A stretch of DNA of 64,000 nt from Philodulcilactobacillus myokonensis. Lineage in GTDB: Bacteria > Bacillota > Bacilli > Lactobacillales > Lactobacillaceae. A program made the position numbers and the translations under genes. The number at the start of each line of letters is the position of its first letter. The stretch's first letter is position 1. Where the stretch lies: NCBI RefSeq assembly GCF_027923585.1, contig NZ_BRPL01000002.1, positions 868,001-932,000 on the forward strand, in the 5' to 3' direction. A model generated the notes under the pieces. That model was not told where the DNA came from. It saw only the letters and a program-made list of their open reading frames with translations, and searched no databases. Below are positions 18,688 through 28,183 of the stretch, piece by piece.

Positions 18688-19322
18688 TTAATTCCACCTG
18701 ATTTCCATCCATATTGGTTTAAATCCATATCACGTTTTTTCATCTGTGATACATATGGATTGTTTAAAACAATATAACGTAATTTAGCATCTGTCCATTT
18801 TCCTTTATTAGGAACGCCAATCCTGGATGTTGCTTTAATACTTTTAGGCCTTTTACAGTGAATTAAATCTAAGGATAAATTGGATTGATTGAGCATTTTT
18901 AAATTCAGTTTTAAATCAATCCCCATTGCCTCGGTTAATTTACCAGGCCCATTGGTAATATTAAAGCCCTTTTGATGTCGGTTGCGTTCCATAATATCTA
19001 ATCCTAATTCAGGTTCAACAGCACGAATTAATACACCTTCTGGAATTCCCTTTCTCTGGGTAATAAAATTCAATAAATTTCTTCCCCAAATTGTAAAAAT
19101 GTAAATCGTTCCTGGCCGCCTAAAAAGTGCGGAACTCCGTTTGGTCTTTAATCCTTGGTATGAATGGGCAGCCCGATCAATAACTCCCATATAAGCCTCA
19201 GTTTCAACAATAAAGCTTGATACTATTTTACCATTATGATGATAAATGATTCGTTTCCCTAATAAATCACGTGCAATTTGATCCGTTGACTTACTTTCTA
19301 AAAAATTTTTAACTTGTTTCAA
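18684..19322 (-). CDS. mpg: DNA-3-methyladenine glycosylase (Mpg/AAG family)
   Basis: Removes alkylated or deaminated purines in base-excision repair. Family motifs are VETEAYMGVIDRAAHSYQG, with the catalytic Glu, RPGTIYIFTIWGRNLLNF, PEGVLIRAVEP and NGPGKLTEAMGI. The reading frame is open back to a TTG at 19355, but that codon lies in the upstream gene's terminator hairpin; the TTG at 19320-19322 following GGTGAA is the likelier start, giving about 212 residues. First gene of mpg-prmA-rsmE-rel-dtd. Confidence 0.91.
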   Translation of the reverse strand: MKQVKNFLESKSTDQIARDLLGKRIIYHHNGKIVSSFIVETEAYMGVIDRAAHSYQGLKTKRSSALFRRPGTIYIFTIWGRNLLNFITQRKGIPEGVLIRAVEPELGLDIMERNRHQKGFNITNGPGKLTEAMGIDLKLNLKMLNQSNLSLDLIHCKRPKSIKATSRIGVPNKGKWTDAKLRYIVLNNPYVSQMKKRDMDLNQYGWKSGGIK

Positions 19323-19341
19323 AAATAAATTCACCAACTTC

Positions 19342-19369
19342 AAAAAAAGTGCCAAATGATTTTGGCACT
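19342..19369 (-). terminator. Intrinsic terminator after the 105-residue unknown gene
   Basis: AGTGCCAAA / TTTGGCACT hairpin with TTTTTTTG following on the minus strand. Confidence 0.88.
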
Positions 19370-19381
19370 AATTAGTTATAA

Positions 19382-19699
19382 TTAACTTGTTTTTTTTATA
19401 TTTTTAATTGCTTTTAATTTAATCTCATGTTCCTTCAAATGATTCTTTAAATAATTTAATAAATCACTTTCGGTTTTAAATATCCGTGGATGCTTTTGTT
19501 TATGAAGTCTTAAGTCAATTTCATTTATTTTTTGACGCCCAGTCCACTTGTGTCCATATCTTATGATTAAACGATTATTTAAGTTATTTTTACCGAATCT
19601 AAATACATAGACATTATCAGGGGTCATTAATGGACGAATATACGTCTTCTTATACTGATAGTTATTTTGTTTAAGATAGTTTTTAGTTCGAATTAACAT
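19382..19699 (-). CDS. Hypothetical basic protein, 105 residues
   Basis: I do not recognise a family. The protein is lysine- and arginine-rich, soluble, with a middle segment YVFRFGKNNLNNRLIIRYGHKWTG and a C-terminal lysine-rich helix. The ATG at 19714 sits inside the Shine-Dalgarno, so ATG 19697-19699 behind GGAGGTGAA is the start. It has its own terminator and so is probably monocistronic, upstream of mpg. The basic charge would suit nucleic acid binding, but this is only a guess. Confidence 0.7.
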   Translation of the reverse strand: MLIRTKNYLKQNNYQYKKTYIRPLMTPDNVYVFRFGKNNLNNRLIIRYGHKWTGRQKINEIDLRLHKQKHPRIFKTESDLLNYLKNHLKEHEIKLKAIKNIKKTS

Positions 19700-19801
19700 G
19701 GATTTCACCTCCATTTTTCTTTTAATTTAATTAAGCAGTCTATTTATATCTATAATATGATAATAGAAATTAATTCAAAAGGCAAATTATCAATAATCTA
19801 A

Positions 19802-19838
19802 ATAAAAAAGTCTATTTTGAATTTAAGCAAAATAGACC
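19802..19838 (-). terminator. Intrinsic terminator after the YczE-like gene
   Basis: GTCTATTTTG / CAAAATAGAC perfect 10-bp stem with TTTTTT following on the minus strand. Confidence 0.88.
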
Positions 19839-19861
19839 ATTTCATTTTTATAAAATAAAAT

Positions 19862-20584
19862 TTAATTATCACTTTTTCCAACATCAATTGCTTGATGCTT
19901 AAGATTAGGAAAAACATACTTATCGGATAAGCCTGTAATTCCACCTTGGAAGAAGAATGCAAATAATGTTCCAACTCCAAAGCTTCCACCAAGATCCCTG
20001 GTAATACAAAATGCAATGATAGCCATTACAGTCGGTGGAATGTATGAAAACCACATTGCCGTTGCCGCATTACCATGACAATATTTAAATCTTAAAATTT
20101 GCATTAAATCATCAGCAGGATGCAATGCTAAATTAACACGTTGATAAATTGAAATTGCCATTGCAATCATTGCTACACCTAAGAAATTCATTAAAACATA
20201 GATGATATCTGCAACAATTCCGTGGGCTTCGGGCAACAATCCAACAAAGATGTTATCAAAAAATTGAATCAAAAGAGAAAATGGTCCAAGAAAAATAATA
20301 TTTCCAAATACTCTAGACCAACTCCAATGTCCAACTAAAATAGCATTTAAAACTGCTGTTAATAAACCTAAACCAAAGAAGGCCCAAAATAAACTCCAAT
20401 GAAGTGCGATCCCCAAATTATTTTCAGCAGCAGTCCAATAAGCTGCTCCTAAAAATGAAGGATGAATCTTAGCACTTGATATTAACGTTAGAACGTTTCC
20501 AGCAGAATTAAAAACCAAAGAAATGGCAAAATAAATAACTGAACTAGTCATGGAAATTGTTCTTGGCGTCTTTTTACTACTCAT
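19862..20584 (-). CDS. Integral membrane protein, YczE/YitT-like (uncertain family)
   Basis: About 240 residues with six hydrophobic segments and a conserved-looking cytoplasmic loop NLALHPADDLMQILRFKY, resembling the xPxD loop of YczE-type membrane proteins. The substrate is unknown. Two start codons are possible; ATG at 20584 has a GAAGTGAT Shine-Dalgarno, the one at 20602 has none. Upstream is a promoter followed by a cre-like operator (20651-20664), so CcpA-mediated carbon catabolite repression is likely, which would suggest a role linked to carbon sources. It is monocistronic, with its own terminator. Confidence 0.6.
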   Translation of the reverse strand: MSSKKTPRTISMTSSVIYFAISLVFNSAGNVLTLISSAKIHPSFLGAAYWTAAENNLGIALHWSLFWAFFGLGLLTAVLNAILVGHWSWSRVFGNIIFLGPFSLLIQFFDNIFVGLLPEAHGIVADIIYVLMNFLGVAMIAMAISIYQRVNLALHPADDLMQILRFKYCHGNAATAMWFSYIPPTVMAIIAFCITRDLGGSFGVGTLFAFFFQGGITGLSDKYVFPNLKHQAIDVGKSDN

Positions 20585-20650
20585 TAACAAATCACTTCTC
20601 ATTTAAATTTTTATTAACATTAACATTCCTGAAAATTAATTTTATCACAA

Positions 20651-20664
20651 TGTAAGCGCTTATA
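20651..20664 (-). promoter_or_regulatory. cre-like site (CcpA operator) before the YczE-like gene
   Basis: TATAAGCGCTTACA on the minus strand matches the cre consensus TGWAANCGNTNWCA at 13 of 14 positions. It is placed just downstream of a likely -10 (TATAAT/TAATAT region near 20672-20685), the position of a repressing cre. Confidence 0.7.
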
Positions 20665-20742
20665 TAATTTCATTATATTTATATTAACACATGCCCACGG
20701 TAAAACTCAATTATAATTTGAAATTTTGTGAAAAAATTTCAT

Positions 20743-20773
20743 AAATAAAGGAACTTATATCAACATAAGTTCC
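20743..20773 (-). terminator. Terminator of the surface-polymer operon
   Basis: GGAACTTAT / ATAAGTTCC hairpin followed by TTTATTTATG on the minus strand, immediately after the stop of the 1690-residue gene. The T tract is weak. Confidence 0.65.
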
Positions 20774-20775
20774 CA

Positions 20776-23700
20776 TTATTTATTAGCAATTAAATCATCC
20801 ACATGAACCCATACTCGATAATGCATCTTTGGATGTTCAATCAGCGCATACTTCATTCCAAATTTTTCATTAAATGAAGTTGACCGCAGTTGCATTACTT
20901 TAATAACGTTAAAAGTATCATTATTTTGATCATAATTTTTAGCAAAATTAACGTCAAAACGATCGGTAAAGTCCTTATCTTCCATCCACATCGAAGCACC
21001 ATCGGCTAACTTCATGGTTGAATTTAATTTTGATTCTTGAAGTTGTTTAGATGTAACTTCAGAAACATTATTTAAACTTAATAATTGTTCAACAACACGT
21101 TTAGATGATTTTCCATCCATCCAACGATCATACCGATCGACAAATTGTTGATAACGATCATCAAAGTGCCAGTCACCATTAAAAATATTAGATAATTCAT
21201 TAATTACTTGATGATTGGTAGTTAGGATTTTACCAGGAGCCTGTTTTCTGAAATCAAAGTAAAAGCCCCTTGTGTCACCAGCATATTGATCAATATCATA
21301 AGCAAAGAAGATAATTGGACGTTTCAAAATCGAATAATCAAACATGACTGAAGAATAATCAGTAATCAAAACATCACTAACTAAGTATAATTCGGCAATA
21401 TCTTCATAATCACTAACGTTAATTGCGGTACTACCATAACCTGATAAATCCAATTGATTAGCAATTAAATAATGGGTTCGAATTAAAACGGTTACTTGAT
21501 TACCAAAGCGTTCTTTGATTTGATTTAAATCTAAATGTAACTTAGCTGTGTACTCGCCATTACGAATAAATTCATTATCACGCCACGTTGGTGCATACAA
21601 GACAACTTTCCGATCAAATGGAATTCCTAGTTTTTCTTTAATATTCCTAATCTTTTCGGAAGTGGCATTAATCAAAATATCATTTCTAGGATAACCAGTC
21701 AGCATCATTTGATTAGCATTTTTTCTAAAAGCACGTCGCATAATTTGGTTTGAATACATATTAGGAGCAATTAAATAATCCCAGCGTTTAGCATCATTAT
21801 ATACCTGTCGATGATACTTATGAGCATTATTACCAGGCATTGTAACTAGGTTAACATCCGTTCCAATTGTTTTAAGCGGCGTTCCATGCCAAGTCTGTAA
21901 AAGGATGGTATTTCTAGGAACATCCCATCTAAATGGACGTCTAGCATTGGTAATCCAGTATTTAGCCTGAGCCTGTTTAAAAATACCGTGATACCCAAAT
22001 CTTTTAATATATGGAATATGATGACGCTTAAAGTAATCAACGTACTCAGGATTAACGTTCCAATACAATTTATATTTTGGATAATGTTTTTTAACATAGT
22101 TATAAATTGCCTTAGGATTATCTGAAAACTGAGTTCCAAAGAAACTTTCAAACATCATAATATTCCGTTTCGGTAAAATTTGACCTAAATAATTTAAAAG
22201 CCGTGATTGAAAATTTCGAATCTTAAAAATATGCCAGAACTTATTAAAAATCACACCATTTACTGGTTCTTGATCCAAATCATCTGACTTAGTATTCAAA
22301 ATAGTTTCAACCACCTTAGCAGTTGCATCCCCATTATTACCGTACTGAGCAAAGCGATCATGAAACTGTTTAATTTGGTTTCGATAATTATTTTTCACCA
22401 TATCTAATTGATTAATTTGATCAATTAAATCAGTTTCATCTTTAACAATTGGCCCTGGCATTTGAGAATTATAGTCCAAATAAGTCCCACGATTAGCATC
22501 ATTTAAGTACCAATCTTTATCATAAGCATAAAAAATTATTGGTTTCATTAAATGGGCATAATCAAACATCACTGATGAATAATCGGTAACTAAAACGTCA
22601 CTAATCAAATAAAGATCATTAATATTTTGGTAATCACTTACATCATAGACAAAATGAGGCTGATTATAGAAACTATGGGAATGAGCAACAAAATAATGTA
22701 ATCGAACTAATAAAACATATTTATCGGACAAATGCTCCTGCATTCGGTTTAAATCCAACGGAAAATCAAAACCACCATTATCTCTAAATGTGGGTGCATA
22801 CAAAATTACCTTTTTATTAAGCGGAATGTTTAACTTGGCTTTAATTGCATCAATATATTTTTGATGATTATGTTTATGCAATTCATCATTTCTAGGAAAA
22901 CCCGCTTTAATATATTTTTGATGATAATCAAATGCATGTTCCGTTGTTTTAACCATATAATCAGATGGAGCAACTAAATAATCCCAACGTCTAATCCGCA
23001 TTGCAAATTTATTTTGAGTTCCGGGACCGGCATTCTTAAAATGTGGTTCATCAAATCCCATGTGTTTTAGAAATGTCCCGTGCAGCGTTTCAGTTTCAAT
23101 TTGTCCACGACGTTTCAAATATTGATTTGGCATGTTAGTATTTTGAACAATATATTTAGCAACTGCTAAATAATACCAATATTGTAATGAATTGACCCGA
23201 ACCCGTTTTCCATTTCCGGTGATTGGCGTTAATCGATTCTTAAAGAACCAAACGGTTTTAATATTTGGATGCTTTTTTTGCATATATTCATACATTGATT
23301 TTTCATTACTGCTGAATTGACTTGCCCAATATGAATCAAATACCATTACATTTTTCAACGGGAGGAGTCGCATCAGAGGGTATAAAACAGAATAATCAAT
23401 GGAACGGTAACTCTTCTTTTGGTCAAGAAATCCAGAAAATGGCTGATTGATAACGACATTAAAATCAAGATTAATCGAAGTCATTACATAATAATAAATC
23501 CGATCTTTATTTTTAAATGGTAATTGCTTCCTTGGATTCTTTTGACTATGATTCATTTTAACCTGCAAATCAACAACGTGATTATTAACCGGTAAATATA
23601 ACTTTAAAAAGTAACGCCCTTTTAAAATTTTAAGTTGATTTAATGACTGATTCAAAAATGGAATATCAAACGTTATTCTTTGGTTATGCAATGACATATT

Positions 23701-25848
23701 AATATCACTAGCATTAAAAACATATCGGTTTTGCATATCACGGCTAAGCAACTCAATTTTAAATGAATCAGCATTTGTATCATCATTAGATACAATGTTC
23801 AATTTACCGGATACTCTAAGCATTCGTTTATGAATTAATTGATATTTATCAATTATGACAGGACGGTAACCAAATGAAAGCTTAATTCCGTCCAAATCAG
23901 CGTAAGATATAAAGACACGTTGTTTAGCATTATAGGATAAACCATAATGTTTCTTATAACTAGCTTTATATTGATATTCAATTTGATGATTAGTTCTTAA
24001 ATGAAGAAGCAACAGTGTAAAGTAATGATTAAAGAAACGCCGTTCAACTTGTTTGGGATCAAATTTTAAAAATGTTTTGCCATTTTTAGAAACAACCTGG
24101 CCCTTTAAATCAAATTCATTTTCTTCACTTTCACTATTGGGATTGAAACGCAAGATTGGAATGACATCATTCGGATGAACAATTCCAGCTTCAAAGCATA
24201 AGGACTGATCCATATTGATTTGCGGATTCTTAACCCAGTTAGTATTATTTGATCCAATTAAAGTTAACGGAACCGCATGGAAAGTTAATTGAACATTGGT
24301 ATCAAAATCATTTGTAACGTTAACACCATGATAATTAAATGGAGTCAAAATTTTATTATTTGGATTTTTGGGCCAGCCCAAATAACCTTGAACAGTATAT
24401 TTATGGTCAACGGTATCAGTAACTAACATTTTCCATCGACCTAAACCTAATTGTTGAATTGCTTTTGGATAACTAAATTCAAACAAATAACGGGCATTAG
24501 TCCAACCATAACGATGCCTTAACAATTGCTTATATGTCGGTGTTTTCTTTCGATAAAATTTGATTGACATTTCTTTATGATTAGAAAGATTAACTAATTT
24601 ACCGGTAATTTGTTCCCTTACATTTTGAGAACTAAATAATTTTTTTACGTATGGTAATGATTTAATTCTAAACATTCCATCACCATTGCAAATGCCACGA
24701 TTTGGATCAAACGAAAGATGACTTAAACGTTGGTTTAAGCGGAGCACATTAGTTGTCATATTAACATGTTTTAAGACATCATCACTAATTTCAGGAATTT
24801 TAAAATGATAGTGGTTAGTAATAAAGGAATGATTAAATTTACCAATGTTTTTGGTAAAAGTATATTTTTTTAACAATTCAATGTTCCCAGTTTTAATTGC
24901 ATAGTATTGAATTTGTTGTTTTAATGGTAATTTTTTCATATACTTAGAATTCCATAAATGCCAATCACGTAAAAAACGATACGTTAATTCTTGAACATTA
25001 TAAATATATTGTTCGTCCGTATTACCGATATTTTCTAAATAGTTAGCAATATCAATTCTTAAGACTTTGTACATCAAGGTCTGATACAGTAAACTATCCT
25101 CACCATACCCAGCATTTATCAGTTCATTCTTACAACGATTTAACGAAGAAATCCGACTTTCATAGTTAGACAGGTCGCCACGACTCTGTGTAATCGAATT
25201 GGCGGTTTCACGCCAACGCCAATGGTAGACAACATCATTAATAACTGAAATATTGTCTGACTTCAAATACGTAGCTAAAGCAAATGGTAAATCTTCATAC
25301 AAAATATCTTTAATAAATCTAAATCGATACTGATTTAAAAATGATTTTAGGTATAATTTATTCCAAGCCGTTGTATCATACATTAAGCTTGGCGTTTTAG
25401 CCAATGTTGTCTTATATTTATTATCTTGAATGGCAAAACTGTGTAAAAATGAATCCCGATTTCTTAAAGAATCAAACCGTTTAACAAATCCAGATACAAT
25501 ATCCGAATGCTGAGTCTCAGCAGTATAGACTAAATCAGTATATGCATCGGGAGGAACGATGTCATCTCCATCAACAAATACAACGTATTTTCCGTTTGAA
25601 TGGTCAATTCCATAGTTTCTAGCGTCACTCAATCCACCATTAGGCTTATGCAAAGCTTTAAATTGAGAATAATGATAATCATAACGATTTAAAATTTCTG
25701 GTGTACTATCAGTCGATCCATCATCAACCATTAAAACTTCCATATTGTCGGCAGGAAAATTGGTGGCGGCAAGTGAATCTAAGCATTCTTCAATTGTGTC
25801 TGAAACGTTATAACAGGCGACAATTACACTCAAATCAACCTTATTCAT
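20776..25848 (-). CDS. GT2 glycosyltransferase fused to two tandem CDP-glycerol glycerophosphotransferase domains
   Basis: A 1690-residue protein. Residues 1 to about 330 form a family-2 glycosyltransferase (VDDGS at 41-45, DGDD at 93-96, a YEDLPFA motif near 185). Residues 340-800 are of unknown type, apparently beta-rich. Two PF04464 domains follow: the first with LHGTFLKHMG near 922 and [11 protein letters not shown] near 1091, the second with [11 protein letters not shown] near 1320 and [11 protein letters not shown] near 1498. The last 85 residues are a separate tail with a possible SH3/GW-like ending (YRVWVHVDDL). It probably builds a glycosylated poly(glycerol-phosphate) surface polymer, one enzyme adding both sugar and glycerol-phosphate. 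The first copy departs from the WHGTPLK form. It is last in a three-gene operon. Confidence 0.88.
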   Translation of the reverse strand: MNKVDLSVIVACYNVSDTIEECLDSLAATNFPADNMEVLMVDDGSTDSTPEILNRYDYHYSQFKALHKPNGGLSDARNYGIDHSNGKYVVFVDGDDIVPPDAYTDLVYTAETQHSDIVSGFVKRFDSLRNRDSFLHSFAIQDNKYKTTLAKTPSLMYDTTAWNKLYLKSFLNQYRFRFIKDILYEDLPFALATYLKSDNISVINDVVYHWRWRETANSITQSRGDLSNYESRISSLNRCKNELINAGYGEDSLLYQTLMYKVLRIDIANYLENIGNTDEQYIYNVQELTYRFLRDWHLWNSKYMKKLPLKQQIQYYAIKTGNIELLKKYTFTKNIGKFNHSFITNHYHFKIPEISDDVLKHVNMTTNVLRLNQRLSHLSFDPNRGICNGDGMFRIKSLPYVKKLFSSQNVREQITGKLVNLSNHKEMSIKFYRKKTPTYKQLLRHRYGWTNARYLFEFSYPKAIQQLGLGRWKMLVTDTVDHKYTVQGYLGWPKNPNNKILTPFNYHGVNVTNDFDTNVQLTFHAVPLTLIGSNNTNWVKNPQINMDQSLCFEAGIVHPNDVIPILRFNPNSESEENEFDLKGQVVSKNGKTFLKFDPKQVERRFFNHYFTLLLLHLRTNHQIEYQYKASYKKHYGLSYNAKQRVFISYADLDGIKLSFGYRPVIIDKYQLIHKRMLRVSGKLNIVSNDDTNADSFKIELLSRDMQNRYVFNASDINMSLHNQRITFDIPFLNQSLNQLKILKGRYFLKLYLPVNNHVVDLQVKMNHSQKNPRKQLPFKNKDRIYYYVMTSINLDFNVVINQPFSGFLDQKKSYRSIDYSVLYPLMRLLPLKNVMVFDSYWASQFSSNEKSMYEYMQKKHPNIKTVWFFKNRLTPITGNGKRVRVNSLQYWYYLAVAKYIVQNTNMPNQYLKRRGQIETETLHGTFLKHMGFDEPHFKNAGPGTQNKFAMRIRRWDYLVAPSDYMVKTTEHAFDYHQKYIKAGFPRNDELHKHNHQKYIDAIKAKLNIPLNKKVILYAPTFRDNGGFDFPLDLNRMQEHLSDKYVLLVRLHYFVAHSHSFYNQPHFVYDVSDYQNINDLYLISDVLVTDYSSVMFDYAHLMKPIIFYAYDKDWYLNDANRGTYLDYNSQMPGPIVKDETDLIDQINQLDMVKNNYRNQIKQFHDRFAQYGNNGDATAKVVETILNTKSDDLDQEPVNGVIFNKFWHIFKIRNFQSRLLNYLGQILPKRNIMMFESFFGTQFSDNPKAIYNYVKKHYPKYKLYWNVNPEYVDYFKRHHIPYIKRFGYHGIFKQAQAKYWITNARRPFRWDVPRNTILLQTWHGTPLKTIGTDVNLVTMPGNNAHKYHRQVYNDAKRWDYLIAPNMYSNQIMRRAFRKNANQMMLTGYPRNDILINATSEKIRNIKEKLGIPFDRKVVLYAPTWRDNEFIRNGEYTAKLHLDLNQIKERFGNQVTVLIRTHYLIANQLDLSGYGSTAINVSDYEDIAELYLVSDVLITDYSSVMFDYSILKRPIIFFAYDIDQYAGDTRGFYFDFRKQAPGKILTTNHQVINELSNIFNGDWHFDDRYQQFVDRYDRWMDGKSSKRVVEQLLSLNNVSEVTSKQLQESKLNSTMKLADGASMWMEDKDFTDRFDVNFAKNYDQNNDTFNVIKVMQLRSTSFNEKFGMKYALIEHPKMHYRVWVHVDDLIANK

Positions 25849-25878
25849 ACTAATTCTTCACTCCATTTATTTTTTATC

Positions 25879-28182
25879 TTAATTTTGAATCCTCGGATCG
25901 TTTTTTAGCATGGCATGAACTACTCTCTCAGTTGCATGACCATCATCCCAAGCACTAAAACGTTGATTGAATTGATGGTAACGATCCTTATATTTATCCT
26001 TAATTTGATCAATGTTTTGGATTGCATTTAAGACTTCATCACTAGTTTTTAATAATGGGCCAGGTAAATCTTTTTCCATGTTCAAGTAGAATCCTCTTAA
26101 GACACCAGCATATTTAGAGTAATCATAAACATAATACAAGATTGGTCGTTTCAAAATTGAATAATCGAAGAAGACGCTTGAATAATCAGTAATTAAAAGA
26201 TCTGAAATCAAGTATAATTCAGCAATATCATCATAATCAGATTCATTATAAACAAAATCACCAAATGAAGATGTATCTAAATGATTAGTAATAAAATAAT
26301 GGGTTCTTAGTACCATAACATAATCATTACCAAGTGCCCGCTTTAACTTTGCAATATCTAATTTTAGTTGAAATTTATAATTACCAGCACTAAAGTATTG
26401 ATCATCCCGCCATGTTGGTGCGTATAAAATCACTTTTTTATCTAATGGAATGCCAAGTTTTATTTTAATTTTTCTAGCAATCCGGTCACGATTGGGATTA
26501 TTTAAAATATCATTTCTAGGGTATCCAGACTTTAACATGTGATCTTTAGGATACATAAAAGCATGACTAAATACGTTGGCAGAAAATTGATTAGCAGTAA
26601 CTAAATAATCCCACTGTCTAGATTGATGATAAAAAATTTGTTTATATAGAGAAGTTGCACTTGCCACATTGTCCATATCAAAAACTAAGTGTTTTAGTGG
26701 CGTCCCATGCCAAGTTTCAATAAATTTAGTCCCATTTTTCTTATCAAACCATTTTGGCTGACGCATGTTAAAGACTTGATACTTAGATGTTGCTAAATAA
26801 TACATATATTTGAAGCCAAAACGATTAACAACAATCGTATTCGGTTCGTTTTTTAGATCCTTCTTGATTTGATCGTTAGCAGCAACCCAAACATTCAAAA
26901 ATTTTCCAGGATAGTGTTTTTGGATATACTTATAAATATATTTCGGACTATCAGAATAGTTACGTCCCAAAAATGATTCATAAATAATCACCCTTGGATT
27001 AACGGAAAGATGTTTAAAAAGCAATTCATATGATGCCCTGGTAGCTCCACGACCACGATTAACAACTAATTTATGGGCATCCCTTGTTGCAATTAAACTA
27101 ACCATTAAATATTTAGCTCGAGCAAAATTACCATTTTTAACTTCCATTAAAATTCTTTGACTTAAGATATTAATACTATGAAAATCACGATTTGAAAGTA
27201 ATCGTAAATAATTTTGTAACTTCTTTAATGTATTTTGGACGTTACCAATATTAGAATCATGCAAAATAACGGCCTTATAAAATCTTTCATGGATTTTTTG
27301 AATCGTATAACTAGCAAATGCATGTTGAATGAATGGATCATGAATGCTTTGATATCCAACAATACAAGCATTAATCCATTGTTCCCAACGGTCGGGCCGT
27401 ACAACCTGATCCAATGATGGATCATTTACCGGGTCATTATGTCGAACCAAGATGTAAGCATAGTCATTTAAAACTAGCCAATGACTGGTAAATTGTCCAA
27501 CTTGCAACATTAATTTAACTGATGAATGAAGTGGGTTATTTTCATCAAATTTTAAATTATGATCGACAAATAACTGCTTAGGAATAATTTTTCCAGAAAC
27601 AACTAATTCATCTTTCATATGATCAAAATAATCTTTTTGATTGTAAATTGAATATGGATGTTTCAGCCATTCAGAATATTTTTCATTTTTAATTCCAAGA
27701 TCATTGATCATTTTTGAATTAAATTTTAACTGACGGTTAACCGGCCGTTCAATTTTTCTCCCACCCCATTTTGGAAGATCATCTAAATAATGTTTACCTT
27801 GCTTTTGTGCTTCTAAAAATGAATTTTCAGGCTCATAGGTTAAATAAGCATTTAAATCCAAAATAGCATTGTTTTGATTTTGATCTAAAATAGTTTTTGC
27901 TTGTTTTAACACATTAAAACTTAAGAAATCATCAACATCAATAAAGACCAAATACTTACCATTAGCATTAAGAATGGCAGCATTTCTAGCAGATCCAACG
28001 GTATCTTTAGAATCATTAACAATATGAATTGGAAATGACGCATCGGAAAAATTGTCAATCGTTTTATTTGAAGCAATGATCCATTCAAAGTCAACGCCGC
28101 TTTGTTGGTCTAAATTATTTTTTAGTGCAGTTAATTTTTTAACATCATTGCTTTTACACGGTGTAATGATACTAAAATCCAT
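25879..28182 (-). CDS. Bifunctional GT2 glycosyltransferase / CDP-glycerol glycerophosphotransferase
   Basis: A 767-residue two-domain protein. The N-terminal GT2 domain shows FSIITPCK, VGSARNAAILNANGKYLVF and the metal-binding IDVDDF near residue 81. The C-terminal PF04464 domain shows [12 protein letters not shown] near 490, [24 protein letters not shown] and ITDYSSVFFDYSILKRP near 666. It is likely to make or decorate a glycerol-phosphate-containing surface polymer. One base separates it from the stop of the upstream gene, and 30 bases from the 1690-residue gene, so all three are one operon. Sugar donor and polymer identity are unknown. Confidence 0.9.
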   Translation of the reverse strand: MDFSIITPCKSNDVKKLTALKNNLDQQSGVDFEWIIASNKTIDNFSDASFPIHIVNDSKDTVGSARNAAILNANGKYLVFIDVDDFLSFNVLKQAKTILDQNQNNAILDLNAYLTYEPENSFLEAQKQGKHYLDDLPKWGGRKIERPVNRQLKFNSKMINDLGIKNEKYSEWLKHPYSIYNQKDYFDHMKDELVVSGKIIPKQLFVDHNLKFDENNPLHSSVKLMLQVGQFTSHWLVLNDYAYILVRHNDPVNDPSLDQVVRPDRWEQWINACIVGYQSIHDPFIQHAFASYTIQKIHERFYKAVILHDSNIGNVQNTLKKLQNYLRLLSNRDFHSINILSQRILMEVKNGNFARAKYLMVSLIATRDAHKLVVNRGRGATRASYELLFKHLSVNPRVIIYESFLGRNYSDSPKYIYKYIQKHYPGKFLNVWVAANDQIKKDLKNEPNTIVVNRFGFKYMYYLATSKYQVFNMRQPKWFDKKNGTKFIETWHGTPLKHLVFDMDNVASATSLYKQIFYHQSRQWDYLVTANQFSANVFSHAFMYPKDHMLKSGYPRNDILNNPNRDRIARKIKIKLGIPLDKKVILYAPTWRDDQYFSAGNYKFQLKLDIAKLKRALGNDYVMVLRTHYFITNHLDTSSFGDFVYNESDYDDIAELYLISDLLITDYSSVFFDYSILKRPILYYVYDYSKYAGVLRGFYLNMEKDLPGPLLKTSDEVLNAIQNIDQIKDKYKDRYHQFNQRFSAWDDGHATERVVHAMLKNDPRIQN

Positions 28183-28183
28183 T

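Noticed and set aside
19798-20016. Open frame inside the YczE-like gene
   Set aside because: It overlaps the real gene in another frame, includes the terminator sequence and has no start signal.
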